64,000 nucleotides of DNA from Carboxylicivirga longa. GTDB taxonomy: Bacteria; Bacteroidota; Bacteroidia; Bacteroidales; Marinilabiliaceae. The DNA lies in the NCBI RefSeq assembly GCF_050589825.1, contig NZ_JBNGOZ010000008.1:124001-188000 (forward strand), in the 5' to 3' direction. Below the pieces are notes generated by a model that did not search any database, was not told where the DNA came from, and saw only the letters and a program-made list of their open reading frames with translations. This document shows positions 26,794 through 36,200 of the stretch, piece after piece. Position 1 is the first letter of the stretch. Each line of letters begins with the position of its first letter. The position numbers and the translations under genes were made by a program.

Positions 26794-26809
26794 AGAGGCT
26801 AGAGGCTAG
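26794..26809. repeat. agaggct tandem repeat in the hemB-hemL spacer
   Basis: Two exact copies of agaggct (26794-26800, 26801-26807) plus the first two bases of a third lie in the short gap between hemB and hemL, next to a gatgtgagattt stretch that also looks periodic. Confidence 0.4.
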
Positions 26810-26819
26810 TTTCTTTCTG

Positions 26820-27800
26820 TTACTTTTGTCCATTTAGAATATCGGCTGCCTCCAGGGCATGATAAGTAATGATAATATCAGCACCGGCACGCTTGATGGA
26901 AAGCAATACTTCCATCATTACCCGTTGCTCATCGATCCAGTCGTTGGCACCAGCCGCTTTTACCATGCTGAATTCACCACTTACATTATAGGCCGCGGTG
27001 GGCATCTCAAACTCATTTTTTGTGCGATAGATGATATCAAGGTAGCTTAAAGCGGGCTTGACCATCACTATGTCGGCTCCCTCTTCAATGTCAGCGGCAA
27101 TCTCGCGCATAGCCTCATCGGAGTTGGCAGGATTCATTTGATAGGTGCTACGGTCACCAAATTGCGGAGCACTCTCAGCCGCCTCACGAAAGGGGCCATA
27201 GAAACCTGATGCATACTTGGCGGCGTAGGACATAATGGGCAACTTCTCATAACCTGACTCATCAAGTGCCGCACGAATACGTGCCACGCGTCCATCCATC
27301 ATATCGCTGGGTGCAATCACATCAGCACCAGCTTCGGCCAAAGACACCGACTGCTGGGCCAGTGTTTTTAGTGTACTGTCATTGTCCACATCATTATCGA
27401 TGATGGTACCGCAATGACCATGAGTAGTATATTCACAATTACACACATCGGCAATAATCAGCATATCATCAATAGCTTCTTTAATCGCACGAATGGCCTG
27501 CTGAACAATACCATTACTCTGACATGCAACATGTCCATGCTCATCCTTATGCTCCGGAATACCAAAGAGCAAAATACTTTTAACACCTTTGGATGCAGCC
27601 CTTTTACACTCCTCTACCAACACATCAACAGACATCTGATAGTTACCCGGCATCGAGCTGATGGGTTTCTTTACATTTTCACCGGGACACACAAACAGGG
27701 GATACACCAGATCATCTACACGCAAGTGTGTTTCTGTAACCATCTGGCGCACTATCTTATTATATCTTAAACGTCTTAATCGGGTATCAGGAAATGCCAT
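26820..27800 (-). CDS. hemB: Delta-aminolevulinic acid dehydratase (porphobilinogen synthase)
   Basis: A 326-residue HemB, condensing two ALA to porphobilinogen. It is the zinc type: Cys120, Cys122 and Cys130 in VCNCEYTTHGHC match the E. coli zinc site. The Schiff-base lysines are K195 (SYAAKYASGFYGPFR) and K248 (VMVKPALSYLD). It is separated from hemD by a single base, so the two are translationally coupled. Confidence 0.97.
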   Translation of the reverse strand: MAFPDTRLRRLRYNKIVRQMVTETHLRVDDLVYPLFVCPGENVKKPISSMPGNYQMSVDVLVEECKRAASKGVKSILLFGIPEHKDEHGHVACQSNGIVQQAIRAIKEAIDDMLIIADVCNCEYTTHGHCGTIIDNDVDNDSTLKTLAQQSVSLAEAGADVIAPSDMMDGRVARIRAALDESGYEKLPIMSYAAKYASGFYGPFREAAESAPQFGDRSTYQMNPANSDEAMREIAADIEEGADIVMVKPALSYLDIIYRTKNEFEMPTAAYNVSGEFSMVKAAGANDWIDEQRVMMEVLLSIKRAGADIIITYHALEAADILNGQK

Positions 27801-27801
27801 A

Positions 27802-28566
27802 TTAAATATTTTTATTAACGATATTGAGGTTTAACTGTTGTTTAATTTCATGCCACAAGCCCTCATAGGTCGATAAACGAGCCGTTACAACTGGAGTAAC
27901 ATTGCGCTTTCGCATAGCTTTAGTAGTAGCCGGACCAATGGAAGCATAACGCACCTCGCTATGGAGCAGGCCACTATAAACATCGCTGAAGCCATGGAAG
28001 CACGATGGACTGGTACACACAACCAGTAAAGGCTTTTGAGCATTGAGCCACGCCACGGTATCAGGATGCTGCTCGGTAGTAATAATGGTACGGTAAATGT
28101 TAAAGCGCTGAAAATGACACACCTCCTTAAGTCCTTCCGCCAAGGTATTTTCGGCCAGCTCACCCAAAAGTCCCAGCCATTTCTCACCTTTCCGTATATG
28201 CGCCTGCTGTAATTCTACTACAAGATCGGAGGCTGTACGGCCACCACACACCCACCATGGCTTAATGCCGTACTGCTCAAGCACATGCGCCGTCTTCTTT
28301 CCAATGCAGATAAAGCTTTTATCAAGCACATCGGCAGGTTTTACCTGCTGAAAGAAATACTCAACACCCCGCTTGCTAGTGAAAATAATACGACGGGCTT
28401 CGTACAGCTGCTGACGGCAGTCATCGTGAAGCACTAAGGGCTCGGTGTCAATCATGGGATCGCACAACACTTCTATTCCCTCATTCACCAAACCGTTAAA
28501 CAGCAGATCATCTTTCCCCATAGGATGCGTCAATATCACCGATGTTGGTTGTGGCAGAGAAGTCAT
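27802..28566 (-). CDS. hemD: Uroporphyrinogen-III synthase
   Basis: A 254-residue protein of the poorly conserved HemD family, which closes hydroxymethylbilane with inversion of ring D. Visible features are IIFTSKRGVEYFF near residue 54 (the usual FTS..GV motif), FICIGKKTAH near 84, and VCTSPSCFHGF near 194 with GPATTKAMRK. Placement between hemC and hemB, one base from each, supports the call strongly. Confidence 0.92.
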   Translation of the reverse strand: MTSLPQPTSVILTHPMGKDDLLFNGLVNEGIEVLCDPMIDTEPLVLHDDCRQQLYEARRIIFTSKRGVEYFFQQVKPADVLDKSFICIGKKTAHVLEQYGIKPWWVCGGRTASDLVVELQQAHIRKGEKWLGLLGELAENTLAEGLKEVCHFQRFNIYRTIITTEQHPDTVAWLNAQKPLLVVCTSPSCFHGFSDVYSGLLHSEVRYASIGPATTKAMRKRNVTPVVTARLSTYEGLWHEIKQQLNLNIVNKNI

Positions 28567-28567
28567 A

Positions 28568-29506
28568 TCATTGTTTATTTAAGGTCCTTACTTTCTCCAG
28601 AATTTCGCGCCCGCCATCACGAGCCATCTGTTGTGCCAGTTTACGGCCAATGGATTCCGCATCGCAAGCGTTGCCACTCAGCTCATTTCTCATCTCGCAA
28701 CTCCCATCCGGAAGGGCTACCAAGCCCAGCAAATGCAGATTATCACCCTCTATACGGGCATGCGCCCCTATGGGAATCTGGCACCCACCTTCCAGCTCAT
28801 TAAGAAAGCTGCGCTCGGCAGTGATTTGGCGATGGGTGTTCTCACAATGCAGCTTGCTCATCAGAACCATAATATTCTCATCATTTTGGCGAACTTCCAC
28901 TGCAATAGCTCCCTGGCCACAGGCAGACACAAAATAGTCCGCTTCAAAAAGATCGGTAATCACCTCATCGTAACCCAGTCGCTTGAGCCCGGCACCAGCC
29001 ATGACCATGGCATCGCAATGTCCATCTTTCATTTTGCGCAGGCGGGTATCCACATTACCACGTATATCCACCACTTTAACGCGTGGATTGAGTCGATGCA
29101 CCTGCGCCATACGTCGCAGGCTGGAAGTGGCAACAGCATGTTCTTCGCCCATCTCTTCCAGCATAAGACCCTCTTTACTCACCCAGGCATCGCGATATTC
29201 ACCACGTTCCAAAACGGCACCCAACTGAGCTCCTTCGGGAAATACGGTGGGCAAATCTTTAAGGCTATGAACGCACATGTCCACCTCACCGCTGAACAGA
29301 GAATGCTCCAGCTCCTTGGTAAATAATCCTTTATCACCAATTTTCGACAGCGCCACATCCAATATTTTATCGCCTTTAGTGGCAATAATAACAATCTCAA
29401 AACTGCGATCAGGAAAGGCCTCCTGAAGCTTATCTTTCACCAGATTAGCCTGATAAAGCGCCAATTTACTGCCGCGGGTGCCTATTTTTACAGTGGGTGT
29501 GTTCAT
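28568..29506 (-). CDS. hemC: Porphobilinogen deaminase (hydroxymethylbilane synthase)
   Basis: A 312-residue HemC that polymerises four porphobilinogens. The dipyrromethane cofactor attaches to Cys242 in ELEGGCQIPIGAHA. The N-terminal IGTRGSKLALYQA and VHSLKDLPT (substrate Asp region) are typical. It starts 52 bases after the hemA stop. Confidence 0.97.
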   Translation of the reverse strand: MNTPTVKIGTRGSKLALYQANLVKDKLQEAFPDRSFEIVIIATKGDKILDVALSKIGDKGLFTKELEHSLFSGEVDMCVHSLKDLPTVFPEGAQLGAVLERGEYRDAWVSKEGLMLEEMGEEHAVATSSLRRMAQVHRLNPRVKVVDIRGNVDTRLRKMKDGHCDAMVMAGAGLKRLGYDEVITDLFEADYFVSACGQGAIAVEVRQNDENIMVLMSKLHCENTHRQITAERSFLNELEGGCQIPIGAHARIEGDNLHLLGLVALPDGSCEMRNELSGNACDAESIGRKLAQQMARDGGREILEKVRTLNKQ

Positions 29507-29558
29507 ATCCTACTATGGCTTGTATAAAAAATACAGATGATATCATCTGTATTTCTTT

Positions 29559-30827
29559 CTATGCTTTAAAGTTAAAAAATTCTTGGAGTAATTTTACTTT
29601 TTCTGAGTCCCGTCCTTCATTGGTGACGGTTTTCATTTGCTTGATGAGCATACGCGTGAGTTTAGCACTCAGGTGCTCGCCGTATTCATTGATTTTTTGG
29701 GCCACCTCATCATCATCCTTCACCTTTTTATAATTCCTGGCCTCCAGGGTATTTACATCTTTTAGTGTATCGGTAATGGCGCTTATGGCTGAGCGCATAC
29801 GGCGCACATTCAACCAGTCGTCAAACTCGGCCAGTACATCTTCAATAATGGCTTCGGCCTCCTTTAATTTTCCTTTTCGTTTTTCAAAATTCGCCTTCAC
29901 CACATCTTCCAGATGATCAAGATCATAGAGAGTAACACCCTCAAGCTGACTTACGGCAGCCTCCACATTACGCGGACTGCATAAATCGAGTATCATCAGT
30001 GGTCGGCCGCCTCTTTTTTGCATGACTACACTCAGTGTTTCCTTGCTGAGCAGCACACGCGAAGAAGCTGTGGTATAAGTTACAATATCCACTACTTCCA
30101 GCTGTTCAAGGTAAGTATCGAAGGGAAAGGCAACGCCTTGCACACGGTCGGCCAGTTGTTCGGCCTTGCCCAAAGTACGGTTGGTTACCCAGTTATTCAC
30201 ACAGCCCTTTTTTGACAGGTTAAGTGCCACAATGGTACCTGTTTCGCCGGCACCTACCGTTAGGGCCTTTACATTGGGAAATTCACAAAGCTTATTAGCA
30301 GCTAACTCTACGGCTGCTGAACTAACCGACACGGCGCCCTTATTGAGGGCTGTCTGTGTGCGCACAGCCTTACCGGCCTCAAAGGCTTTGTGCACCATAC
30401 GCGTAAGCTCCGGCCCTACCATAGCGGTATTATCGACCCATGAAAAAGCCTCTTTCAACTGCGACACAATCTGATATTCACCCAGAATTAAGGAGTCGAG
30501 CCCGGTGGCGACCCGAAACAAATGTCGCGCACAATCAATGCCCGTATGCGTATACAGGTATTTCCTAACACTCTCATCTTTTTTAAAATAGGCAATGTAA
30601 GCACTAATAATACGATCCACGTAATCATTAGCGGCATCATCCTTGCCAGGCTTGGCTTCGAAATATAGTTCGGTACGGTTACAAGTGCTTAATGCCATAA
30701 TACCTTCCACCTCGCATTTACGATTCAGGTATTCGTATAATCCGGTAATTTCCTCACGGGTAATTACCAGTTGCTCGCGTATTTCCAGTAGTGCCGTTTG
30801 GTGACTTATGCCGATTAGACCAACCAT
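29559..30827 (-). CDS. hemA: Glutamyl-tRNA reductase
   Basis: A 422-residue HemA, reducing Glu-tRNA to glutamate-1-semialdehyde, the committed step of the C5 pathway. The catalytic Cys49 is in ALSTCNRTELYF; GEYQIVSQLK near 117 and the NADPH-binding VGAGETGTIVA near 191 follow. The C-terminal helical dimerisation domain is complete. It is the first gene of the heme operon; a -7 box lies 62 bases upstream. Confidence 0.97.
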   Translation of the reverse strand: MVGLIGISHQTALLEIREQLVITREEITGLYEYLNRKCEVEGIMALSTCNRTELYFEAKPGKDDAANDYVDRIISAYIAYFKKDESVRKYLYTHTGIDCARHLFRVATGLDSLILGEYQIVSQLKEAFSWVDNTAMVGPELTRMVHKAFEAGKAVRTQTALNKGAVSVSSAAVELAANKLCEFPNVKALTVGAGETGTIVALNLSKKGCVNNWVTNRTLGKAEQLADRVQGVAFPFDTYLEQLEVVDIVTYTTASSRVLLSKETLSVVMQKRGGRPLMILDLCSPRNVEAAVSQLEGVTLYDLDHLEDVVKANFEKRKGKLKEAEAIIEDVLAEFDDWLNVRRMRSAISAITDTLKDVNTLEARNYKKVKDDDEVAQKINEYGEHLSAKLTRMLIKQMKTVTNEGRDSEKVKLLQEFFNFKA

Positions 30828-30888
30828 ATTTCAATTCTGAATTACTTGTTCGTTTGTTTTCGCTAAACCACACCTGCAGCTTGCTAAC

Positions 30889-30896
30889 CAAAAGTA
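30889..30896 (-). promoter_or_regulatory. -7 box TACTTTTG for the heme operon
   Basis: The plus-strand CAAAAGTA is a perfect TAnnTTTG on the minus strand, 62 bases before hemA. A -33-like TTTG (plus CAAA at 30913-30916) lies 16 bases further upstream, slightly closer than usual. This is the only strong promoter candidate in the 209-base gap between aroK and hemA. Confidence 0.55.
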
Positions 30897-31036
30897 AAAT
30901 TGAAATCTGTAGCAAATCTGAAGAAATGAACAAATTCGGCAATCTCTTACTTTTTTAGAATGGTTTTAGATAAGATAGCCCTTCGTAAGAGAATTATATT
31001 ACACCATCAACATCCTACAACACTTAAGATCTTCCC

Positions 31037-31564
31037 CTAATCCATTAAAGTACCTGAGGCTTTTATGATACGCACAAAGCCATCCACCCCCAGCACATCG
31101 CCATCCACTACTATACTTGCCTGATTGTAGTACAACTCTCGCTGCATGAGGGTATTATGAATATAATCCTTTAAAGCAGCACCCGACATACCCATTATGA
31201 GCGGACGCACCTGACGCGCCTTGCTCAGACGATCTGCCAGGGTATCGACCGACAACTTAATATAAATACTCAGGCCGCAGGAATTAATAAGCTCCATATT
31301 ATTGAAGTGACAAGGTGTGCCGCCGCCTGTGGCAATCACCACCTTCCCCTTCACACTTACCTCTCTCAAGATCTGCTGTTCAGCCTCACGAAAAGCCTCC
31401 TCGCCAAAATCAGCAAAATACTGCTTGATGCTACTTTGATAGCGATTCTCGAAATAATCATCCAAATCGATAAAATCCCAATGCAGTTCGGACTTAAGGC
31501 GCCTGCCCAGGGTGGACTTGCCACTACCCATAAAGCCAATGAGGAAAATGCGTTTTATCTCCAT
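31037..31564 (-). CDS. aroK: Shikimate kinase
   Basis: A 175-residue P-loop kinase phosphorylating shikimate. Walker A GFMGSGKSTLGRRL is near residue 10, the shikimate-binding DLDDYFE is near 33, and GGGTPC near 80 is the second substrate motif; R.RP near 118 is the lid. It follows parC by 6 bases and is probably cotranscribed with parE-parC. No other aro gene is present. Confidence 0.95.
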   Translation of the reverse strand: MEIKRIFLIGFMGSGKSTLGRRLKSELHWDFIDLDDYFENRYQSSIKQYFADFGEEAFREAEQQILREVSVKGKVVIATGGGTPCHFNNMELINSCGLSIYIKLSVDTLADRLSKARQVRPLIMGMSGAALKDYIHNTLMQRELYYNQASIVVDGDVLGVDGFVRIIKASGTLMD

Positions 31565-31570
31565 CCGGTT

Positions 31571-34204
31571 CTATTCAAAGAGAGACATCTGATTTTTATC
31601 ATCTTCATCAGGCTGATCGCCCTCGTCATTCCCATCACCGCTCATTGGTTCATCCTTCACTGCGGGTTCCAGCTCGTGTATTTTTGACACCTGATAAGTT
31701 GTAAGACGTTTCCCTTTGGCCTTGTAACTCTTTACGCCAATAAATTCAGCCACCTCCACAATCAACTTCTCACGCAACTTATCGTCGCCGCCAAACTTCA
31801 CCTCGAGACGCGGATAATCAACATGCATGATTTTAACCAAACGTGATTTTGGGTTATCACCAATGAACGACTGTCGCTTTGTAGCATTCTCAAACTGAAA
31901 GCGTTTTATATAGTAATAATCCTGATCGGCATCGAAATAAACGGCTGACCATACCACATCGCTACAGAATTTCTCAATGAGCAGAATATCATCATCATAA
32001 TGATTGCTTAAGTCGAAGGAGGTGAGGTAATACTGTCCGTTACGGGTAACGACAAGCACTTGATCGCCGCCCTGAAATTCGCCCAAAAACTGACCGCGTC
32101 CATCAGCATTGAGTCGCAGGGTCTCATGCTCAAACCATATCTTACGTCCTCCCAATGTTGACTCACCCTTTTTCCTTAGCGAAATGGTTTTCACCTCATA
32201 TTTAGTGAGAATATTTCCCATGGCAGCACGGCCTTTTATGGCCAGGTCTCCCATGTCCACATCAAACACCAGGTTGCGGATTCGTGCCTTAGGGCGCAAT
32301 ACTACTTTCAATATTTCGGACTCCCCATTGGGGTTAGCACTAAAATACATCAACTTAGAGCCCGGTGTTTCCTTGGTGATATGATACTCTTTATCACGCG
32401 TAACACCCGTAACGGCAAAGCGCTTCATATAGGTATTACCGGCCTTACCATCGCGATACACTGCGTTATAGATGGTGCGCTTATCATTCTTCTTAAACAC
32501 AGCAATATGAATGATGTCCTTACCCACAAATGCCTTATCTGACACTTTGGTGACCAAATATTTACCATCCTTATAGAAGATGATAATGTCGTCAATATCA
32601 GAGCAGTCACACACATACTCATCCTTGCGAAGGGAAGTACCCACAAAACCATCCTCACGATTAATGTAGAGCTTTTCGTTTTTCACCACAACTTTGGATG
32701 CCTCAATATTGGCAAAGCTGCGTATCTCTGTCATCCGTGGATAACTCTTGCCAAACTGCTTTTTAATACGCTTGTAATAAGCTATAGCATAGGCAATAAG
32801 ATTAGCCAAGTGATAGGCAATCTGCTCCATTTCCTCTTCGAGCGAGGCAATGTATTCATCTGCCTTTTTCGCATCAAACTTGGAGATACGAATCATTCTA
32901 ATCTGTGTCAGCTTAATAATATCATCGCGTGTTACCTCCCGTCGCAGCAGGTTTTTAAAAGGTTCCAGCCCATGATCGATGGTTTGTACCACAGCTTCCA
33001 TCGACTCACAGTCCTCCATACGCTGATATATCTTGTTCTCGATGAAGATACGCTCGAGCGAAGACATGTGCCAGGCCTCTTCCAACTCACCTTTGCGTAT
33101 CTCCAGTTCGCGCTTAAGCAGTGTCACGGTGTTATCCGTATTCTCCTTAAGGATCTCGCTCACCCCCACAAAATAAGGTTTGTTATCCTGAATAACACAG
33201 GCATTGGGTGATATCGACACCTCGCAGTCGGTAAAGGCATACAAGGCATCAATCATTTTATCGGGTGATGATCCGGCTGGCAGGTAAATCATGATCTCCA
33301 CATTCTCAGCCGTGTTATCATCAATTTTTTTAATCTTAATCTTCCCCTTTTCGTTGGCCTTAAGGATGGATTCGATCAGGGTAGTGGTGCTTTTACCGTA
33401 AGGAATATCTGAAATCATCAGGGTTTTACTATCCACTTTGGCAATCTTCGCCCTTACTTTCACAGCTCCTCCGCGCAACCCATCGTTATAACGCGATACA
33501 TCAATCATACCACCCGTTGGAAAATCGGGGAATATCTCGAAGGGACGTTCTTCAAGATAAGCGATAGAAGCGTCTATCAGCTCATTAAAGTTATGGGGTA
33601 ACAGCTTGGATGCCAATCCCACCGCAATTCCTTCTACGCCCTGAGCGAGCAGCAGCGGAAATTTCACCGGCAGGGTCACCGGCTCGTTGTTACGCCCATC
33701 GTAGCTAAGCTTCCACTCGGTAGTTTTGGGGTTAAAAACGACCTCCTGAGCGAACTTCGTTAGTCGGGCCTCGATGTAACGGGGTGCCGCTGCACTATCG
33801 CCCGTGTAAACATTACCCCAGTTTCCCTGGCAGTCGATTAGTAAGTCCTTTTGTCCCAACTGCACCAGGGCATCGCCAATGGAAGCATCGCCGTGGGGGT
33901 GAAACTGCATGGTGAAACCAATGATATTGGCCACCTTATTATAACGCCCATCATCCATGCGGCGCATGGCATGCAGAATACGGCGCTGTACTGGCTTTAA
34001 GCCATCGTTGATATGAGGCACCGCACGTTCCAGTATCACATAAGAAGCATAATCAAGGAACCACTCGCGGTACATGCCCGGCAGGTGACTCATTGATGCT
34101 GCGTCGGTGTCCCACACGTGCTGTTCGTCCTTAGGCTGATTTTCTGATGATGCCGAAGCATTATCCTCCGGAGTATTTGGATTGTTTGTATCGTCGAAAC
34201 TCAT
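31571..34204 (-). CDS. parC: DNA topoisomerase IV subunit A
   Basis: An 877-residue type IIA topoisomerase A subunit, decatenating and relaxing chromosomes. The breakage-reunion domain contains RRILHAMRRM, the quinolone-determining region with HPHGDASIGDALV, and the active-site Tyr in AAPRYIEARL (near residue 138). The C-terminal domain is beta-rich and followed by a strongly acidic tail (EGDQPDEDDKNQ). Its pairing with parE and the lack of a clear GyrA-box make it ParC rather than GyrA. It starts 14 bases after the parE stop. Confidence 0.94.
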   Translation of the reverse strand: MSFDDTNNPNTPEDNASASSENQPKDEQHVWDTDAASMSHLPGMYREWFLDYASYVILERAVPHINDGLKPVQRRILHAMRRMDDGRYNKVANIIGFTMQFHPHGDASIGDALVQLGQKDLLIDCQGNWGNVYTGDSAAAPRYIEARLTKFAQEVVFNPKTTEWKLSYDGRNNEPVTLPVKFPLLLAQGVEGIAVGLASKLLPHNFNELIDASIAYLEERPFEIFPDFPTGGMIDVSRYNDGLRGGAVKVRAKIAKVDSKTLMISDIPYGKSTTTLIESILKANEKGKIKIKKIDDNTAENVEIMIYLPAGSSPDKMIDALYAFTDCEVSISPNACVIQDNKPYFVGVSEILKENTDNTVTLLKRELEIRKGELEEAWHMSSLERIFIENKIYQRMEDCESMEAVVQTIDHGLEPFKNLLRREVTRDDIIKLTQIRMIRISKFDAKKADEYIASLEEEMEQIAYHLANLIAYAIAYYKRIKKQFGKSYPRMTEIRSFANIEASKVVVKNEKLYINREDGFVGTSLRKDEYVCDCSDIDDIIIFYKDGKYLVTKVSDKAFVGKDIIHIAVFKKNDKRTIYNAVYRDGKAGNTYMKRFAVTGVTRDKEYHITKETPGSKLMYFSANPNGESEILKVVLRPKARIRNLVFDVDMGDLAIKGRAAMGNILTKYEVKTISLRKKGESTLGGRKIWFEHETLRLNADGRGQFLGEFQGGDQVLVVTRNGQYYLTSFDLSNHYDDDILLIEKFCSDVVWSAVYFDADQDYYYIKRFQFENATKRQSFIGDNPKSRLVKIMHVDYPRLEVKFGGDDKLREKLIVEVAEFIGVKSYKAKGKRLTTYQVSKIHELEPAVKDEPMSGDGNDEGDQPDEDDKNQMSLFE

Positions 34205-34218
34205 TCTTCCTTAACTAT

Positions 34219-36075
34219 TTATTCCTGGGTAACCAGGTCTTCTTCAATAACCAGATTATCGATAATAAAATTTTGGCGATCGGGCGTGTTCTTACCCATG
34301 TAAAAGGCCAGTAGATCTTTCACCGGCACATCTTTCTTCAAACGCACCTGCTCCAATCGTATATCCTTACCAATGAAATGCTTAAATTCGTCAGGCGATA
34401 TCTCACCCAGTCCCTTAAAGCGTGTAATCTCAGGTTTCGGTCCGCACTTTTTAATGGCGGCTGTCTTTTCTTCATCCGAGTAACAATAAAAAGTCTTCTT
34501 TTTATTACGCACCCTGAACAAAGGTGTTTGCAATATGTAAAGATGTCCGTTTTTCACCAACTCAGGGAAAAACTGCAGGAAAAAGGTAAGCAACAACAAG
34601 CGGATGTGCATACCATCCACATCAGCATCGGTGGCTATAATCACATGATTGTAACGCAAGGTATCTAAACCGTCTTCTATATCAAGAGCCGCCTGTAAAA
34701 GATTGAACTCCTCATTCTCGTACACCACCTTACGTGTTAGCCCAAAACTATTCAGTGGCTTACCCTTTAAACTAAACACAGCCTGACTATTCACATTGCG
34801 GGCTTTTGTAATGGAACCACTGGCTGAGTCACCCTCGGTAATAAAAATAGAGCTATCGCTGTTTTGCTCTTTCTTAATATCGGTATAGTGAATACGACAG
34901 TCACGCAGCTTCTTATTATGAAGACTCACCTTCTTAGCACGCTCACGCGCTAGTTTTTTAATGCCTGAAATGGCCTTTCGCTCTTTCTCCGATTCAAGGA
35001 TTTTCTTATTGAGTGCCTCGGCCGTTGCCGGATTCTTATGCAGAAAATTATCCAGGTGCTCGGTAACAAAGTCGAGGATGAAATTACGCACCGACGGGCC
35101 ATCGGGCCCAATATCCTTTGATCCTAATTTAGTTTTGGTCTGCGATTCGAACACCGGCTCTTCCACCTTAATGCTTACCGCAGCGATAATGCCTGTACGA
35201 ATATCGGACACATCAAAATTCTTATTATAGAAATCGCGTATAGTCTTTACATAAGCTTCGCGAAAAGCTACCAGATGAGTACCTCCCTGAGTGGTGTGCT
35301 GACCATTAACAAAGGTGTAATAATCCTCGCCATACTGATTACCGTGAGTGATAGCAATTTCCAAATCCTCTCCTTCGAGATGAATGATAGGATAAAGTCC
35401 TTCGGCATCCATATTCTCGTTCAGCAGGTCGAGCAAACCATTCTTACTCTGAAAGGTTTTACCATTATAAATAATGGACAGCCCTTTGTTCAGGTAGGTA
35501 TAATTACGAAGCAGCGTTTCAATATACTCATCCTGAAACAGATAATCTTCAAAGATGGTATTATCAGGCGTAAAGGCAATAAAGGTACCATTCTTCTCGT
35601 CTGAAGTCGTTAGCTCATGGTCGGTCACCACTTCGCCCTGGCTAAACTCCACCCGCTTGGTCTCCCCTTCGCGATAGGCCTGCACAGTAAACTCGGTACT
35701 AAGAGCATTAACCGCCTTAATACCTACTCCATTAAGTCCCACAGACTTTTTAAACGCCTTGGAGTCGTATTTAGCACCGGTATTCATTTTGGATGCTACA
35801 TCAATCACTTTACCCAATGGAATGCCCCGCCCGTAGTCGCGGACGGTAACACGCCCTTCGTGCACGGTAACTTCAATCTTTTTACCATTGCCCATCATGA
35901 ACTCATCAATGGAATTATCCATTACCTCTTTGAGTAAAACATAAATTCCATCGTCAGCAAAGGTACCATCTCCCAGTTTACCAATATACATCCCCGGACG
36001 ACGACGGATGTGTTCCTTCCAGTCGAGGGTGCGGATAGCGTCTTCGGAATAGTTCTGTGTATTTTGACTACTCAT
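34219..36075 (-). CDS. parE: DNA topoisomerase IV subunit B
   Basis: A 618-residue ATPase subunit. The N-terminal RRRPGMYIGKLGDG, the ATP-binding DNSIDEF and the GVGIKAVNALS lid are intact. The TOPRIM domain has FITEGDSASGS near residue 404 and DADVDGMHIR near 487. The C-terminus ends KNTPDRQNFIIDN, typical of the family. First gene of parE-parC-aroK, with its own -7 box. Confidence 0.95.
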   Translation of the reverse strand: MSSQNTQNYSEDAIRTLDWKEHIRRRPGMYIGKLGDGTFADDGIYVLLKEVMDNSIDEFMMGNGKKIEVTVHEGRVTVRDYGRGIPLGKVIDVASKMNTGAKYDSKAFKKSVGLNGVGIKAVNALSTEFTVQAYREGETKRVEFSQGEVVTDHELTTSDEKNGTFIAFTPDNTIFEDYLFQDEYIETLLRNYTYLNKGLSIIYNGKTFQSKNGLLDLLNENMDAEGLYPIIHLEGEDLEIAITHGNQYGEDYYTFVNGQHTTQGGTHLVAFREAYVKTIRDFYNKNFDVSDIRTGIIAAVSIKVEEPVFESQTKTKLGSKDIGPDGPSVRNFILDFVTEHLDNFLHKNPATAEALNKKILESEKERKAISGIKKLARERAKKVSLHNKKLRDCRIHYTDIKKEQNSDSSIFITEGDSASGSITKARNVNSQAVFSLKGKPLNSFGLTRKVVYENEEFNLLQAALDIEDGLDTLRYNHVIIATDADVDGMHIRLLLLTFFLQFFPELVKNGHLYILQTPLFRVRNKKKTFYCYSDEEKTAAIKKCGPKPEITRFKGLGEISPDEFKHFIGKDIRLEQVRLKKDVPVKDLLAFYMGKNTPDRQNFIIDNLVIEEDLVTQE

Positions 36076-36135
36076 ACTTAAAAATCAACTAGTTAATATG
36101 GAAAAGTGAAGGTCCCCTTGTTGCGGAAAACCATC

Positions 36136-36143
36136 CAAATATA
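36136..36143 (-). promoter_or_regulatory. -7 box TATATTTG for parE
   Basis: The plus-strand CAAATATA is a perfect TAnnTTTG on the minus strand, 61 bases before parE. No obvious -33 element is seen. Confidence 0.5.
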
Positions 36144-36200
36144 GTTAAAAGAAGATTTGTTTCGTAATTTCTTTTTCAATAATAATTAATCGAGCACCGA

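Noticed and set aside
32810..33211. Antisense open frame over parC
   Set aside because: It lies wholly within conserved topoisomerase coding sequence and the product is Cys/His-rich noise.
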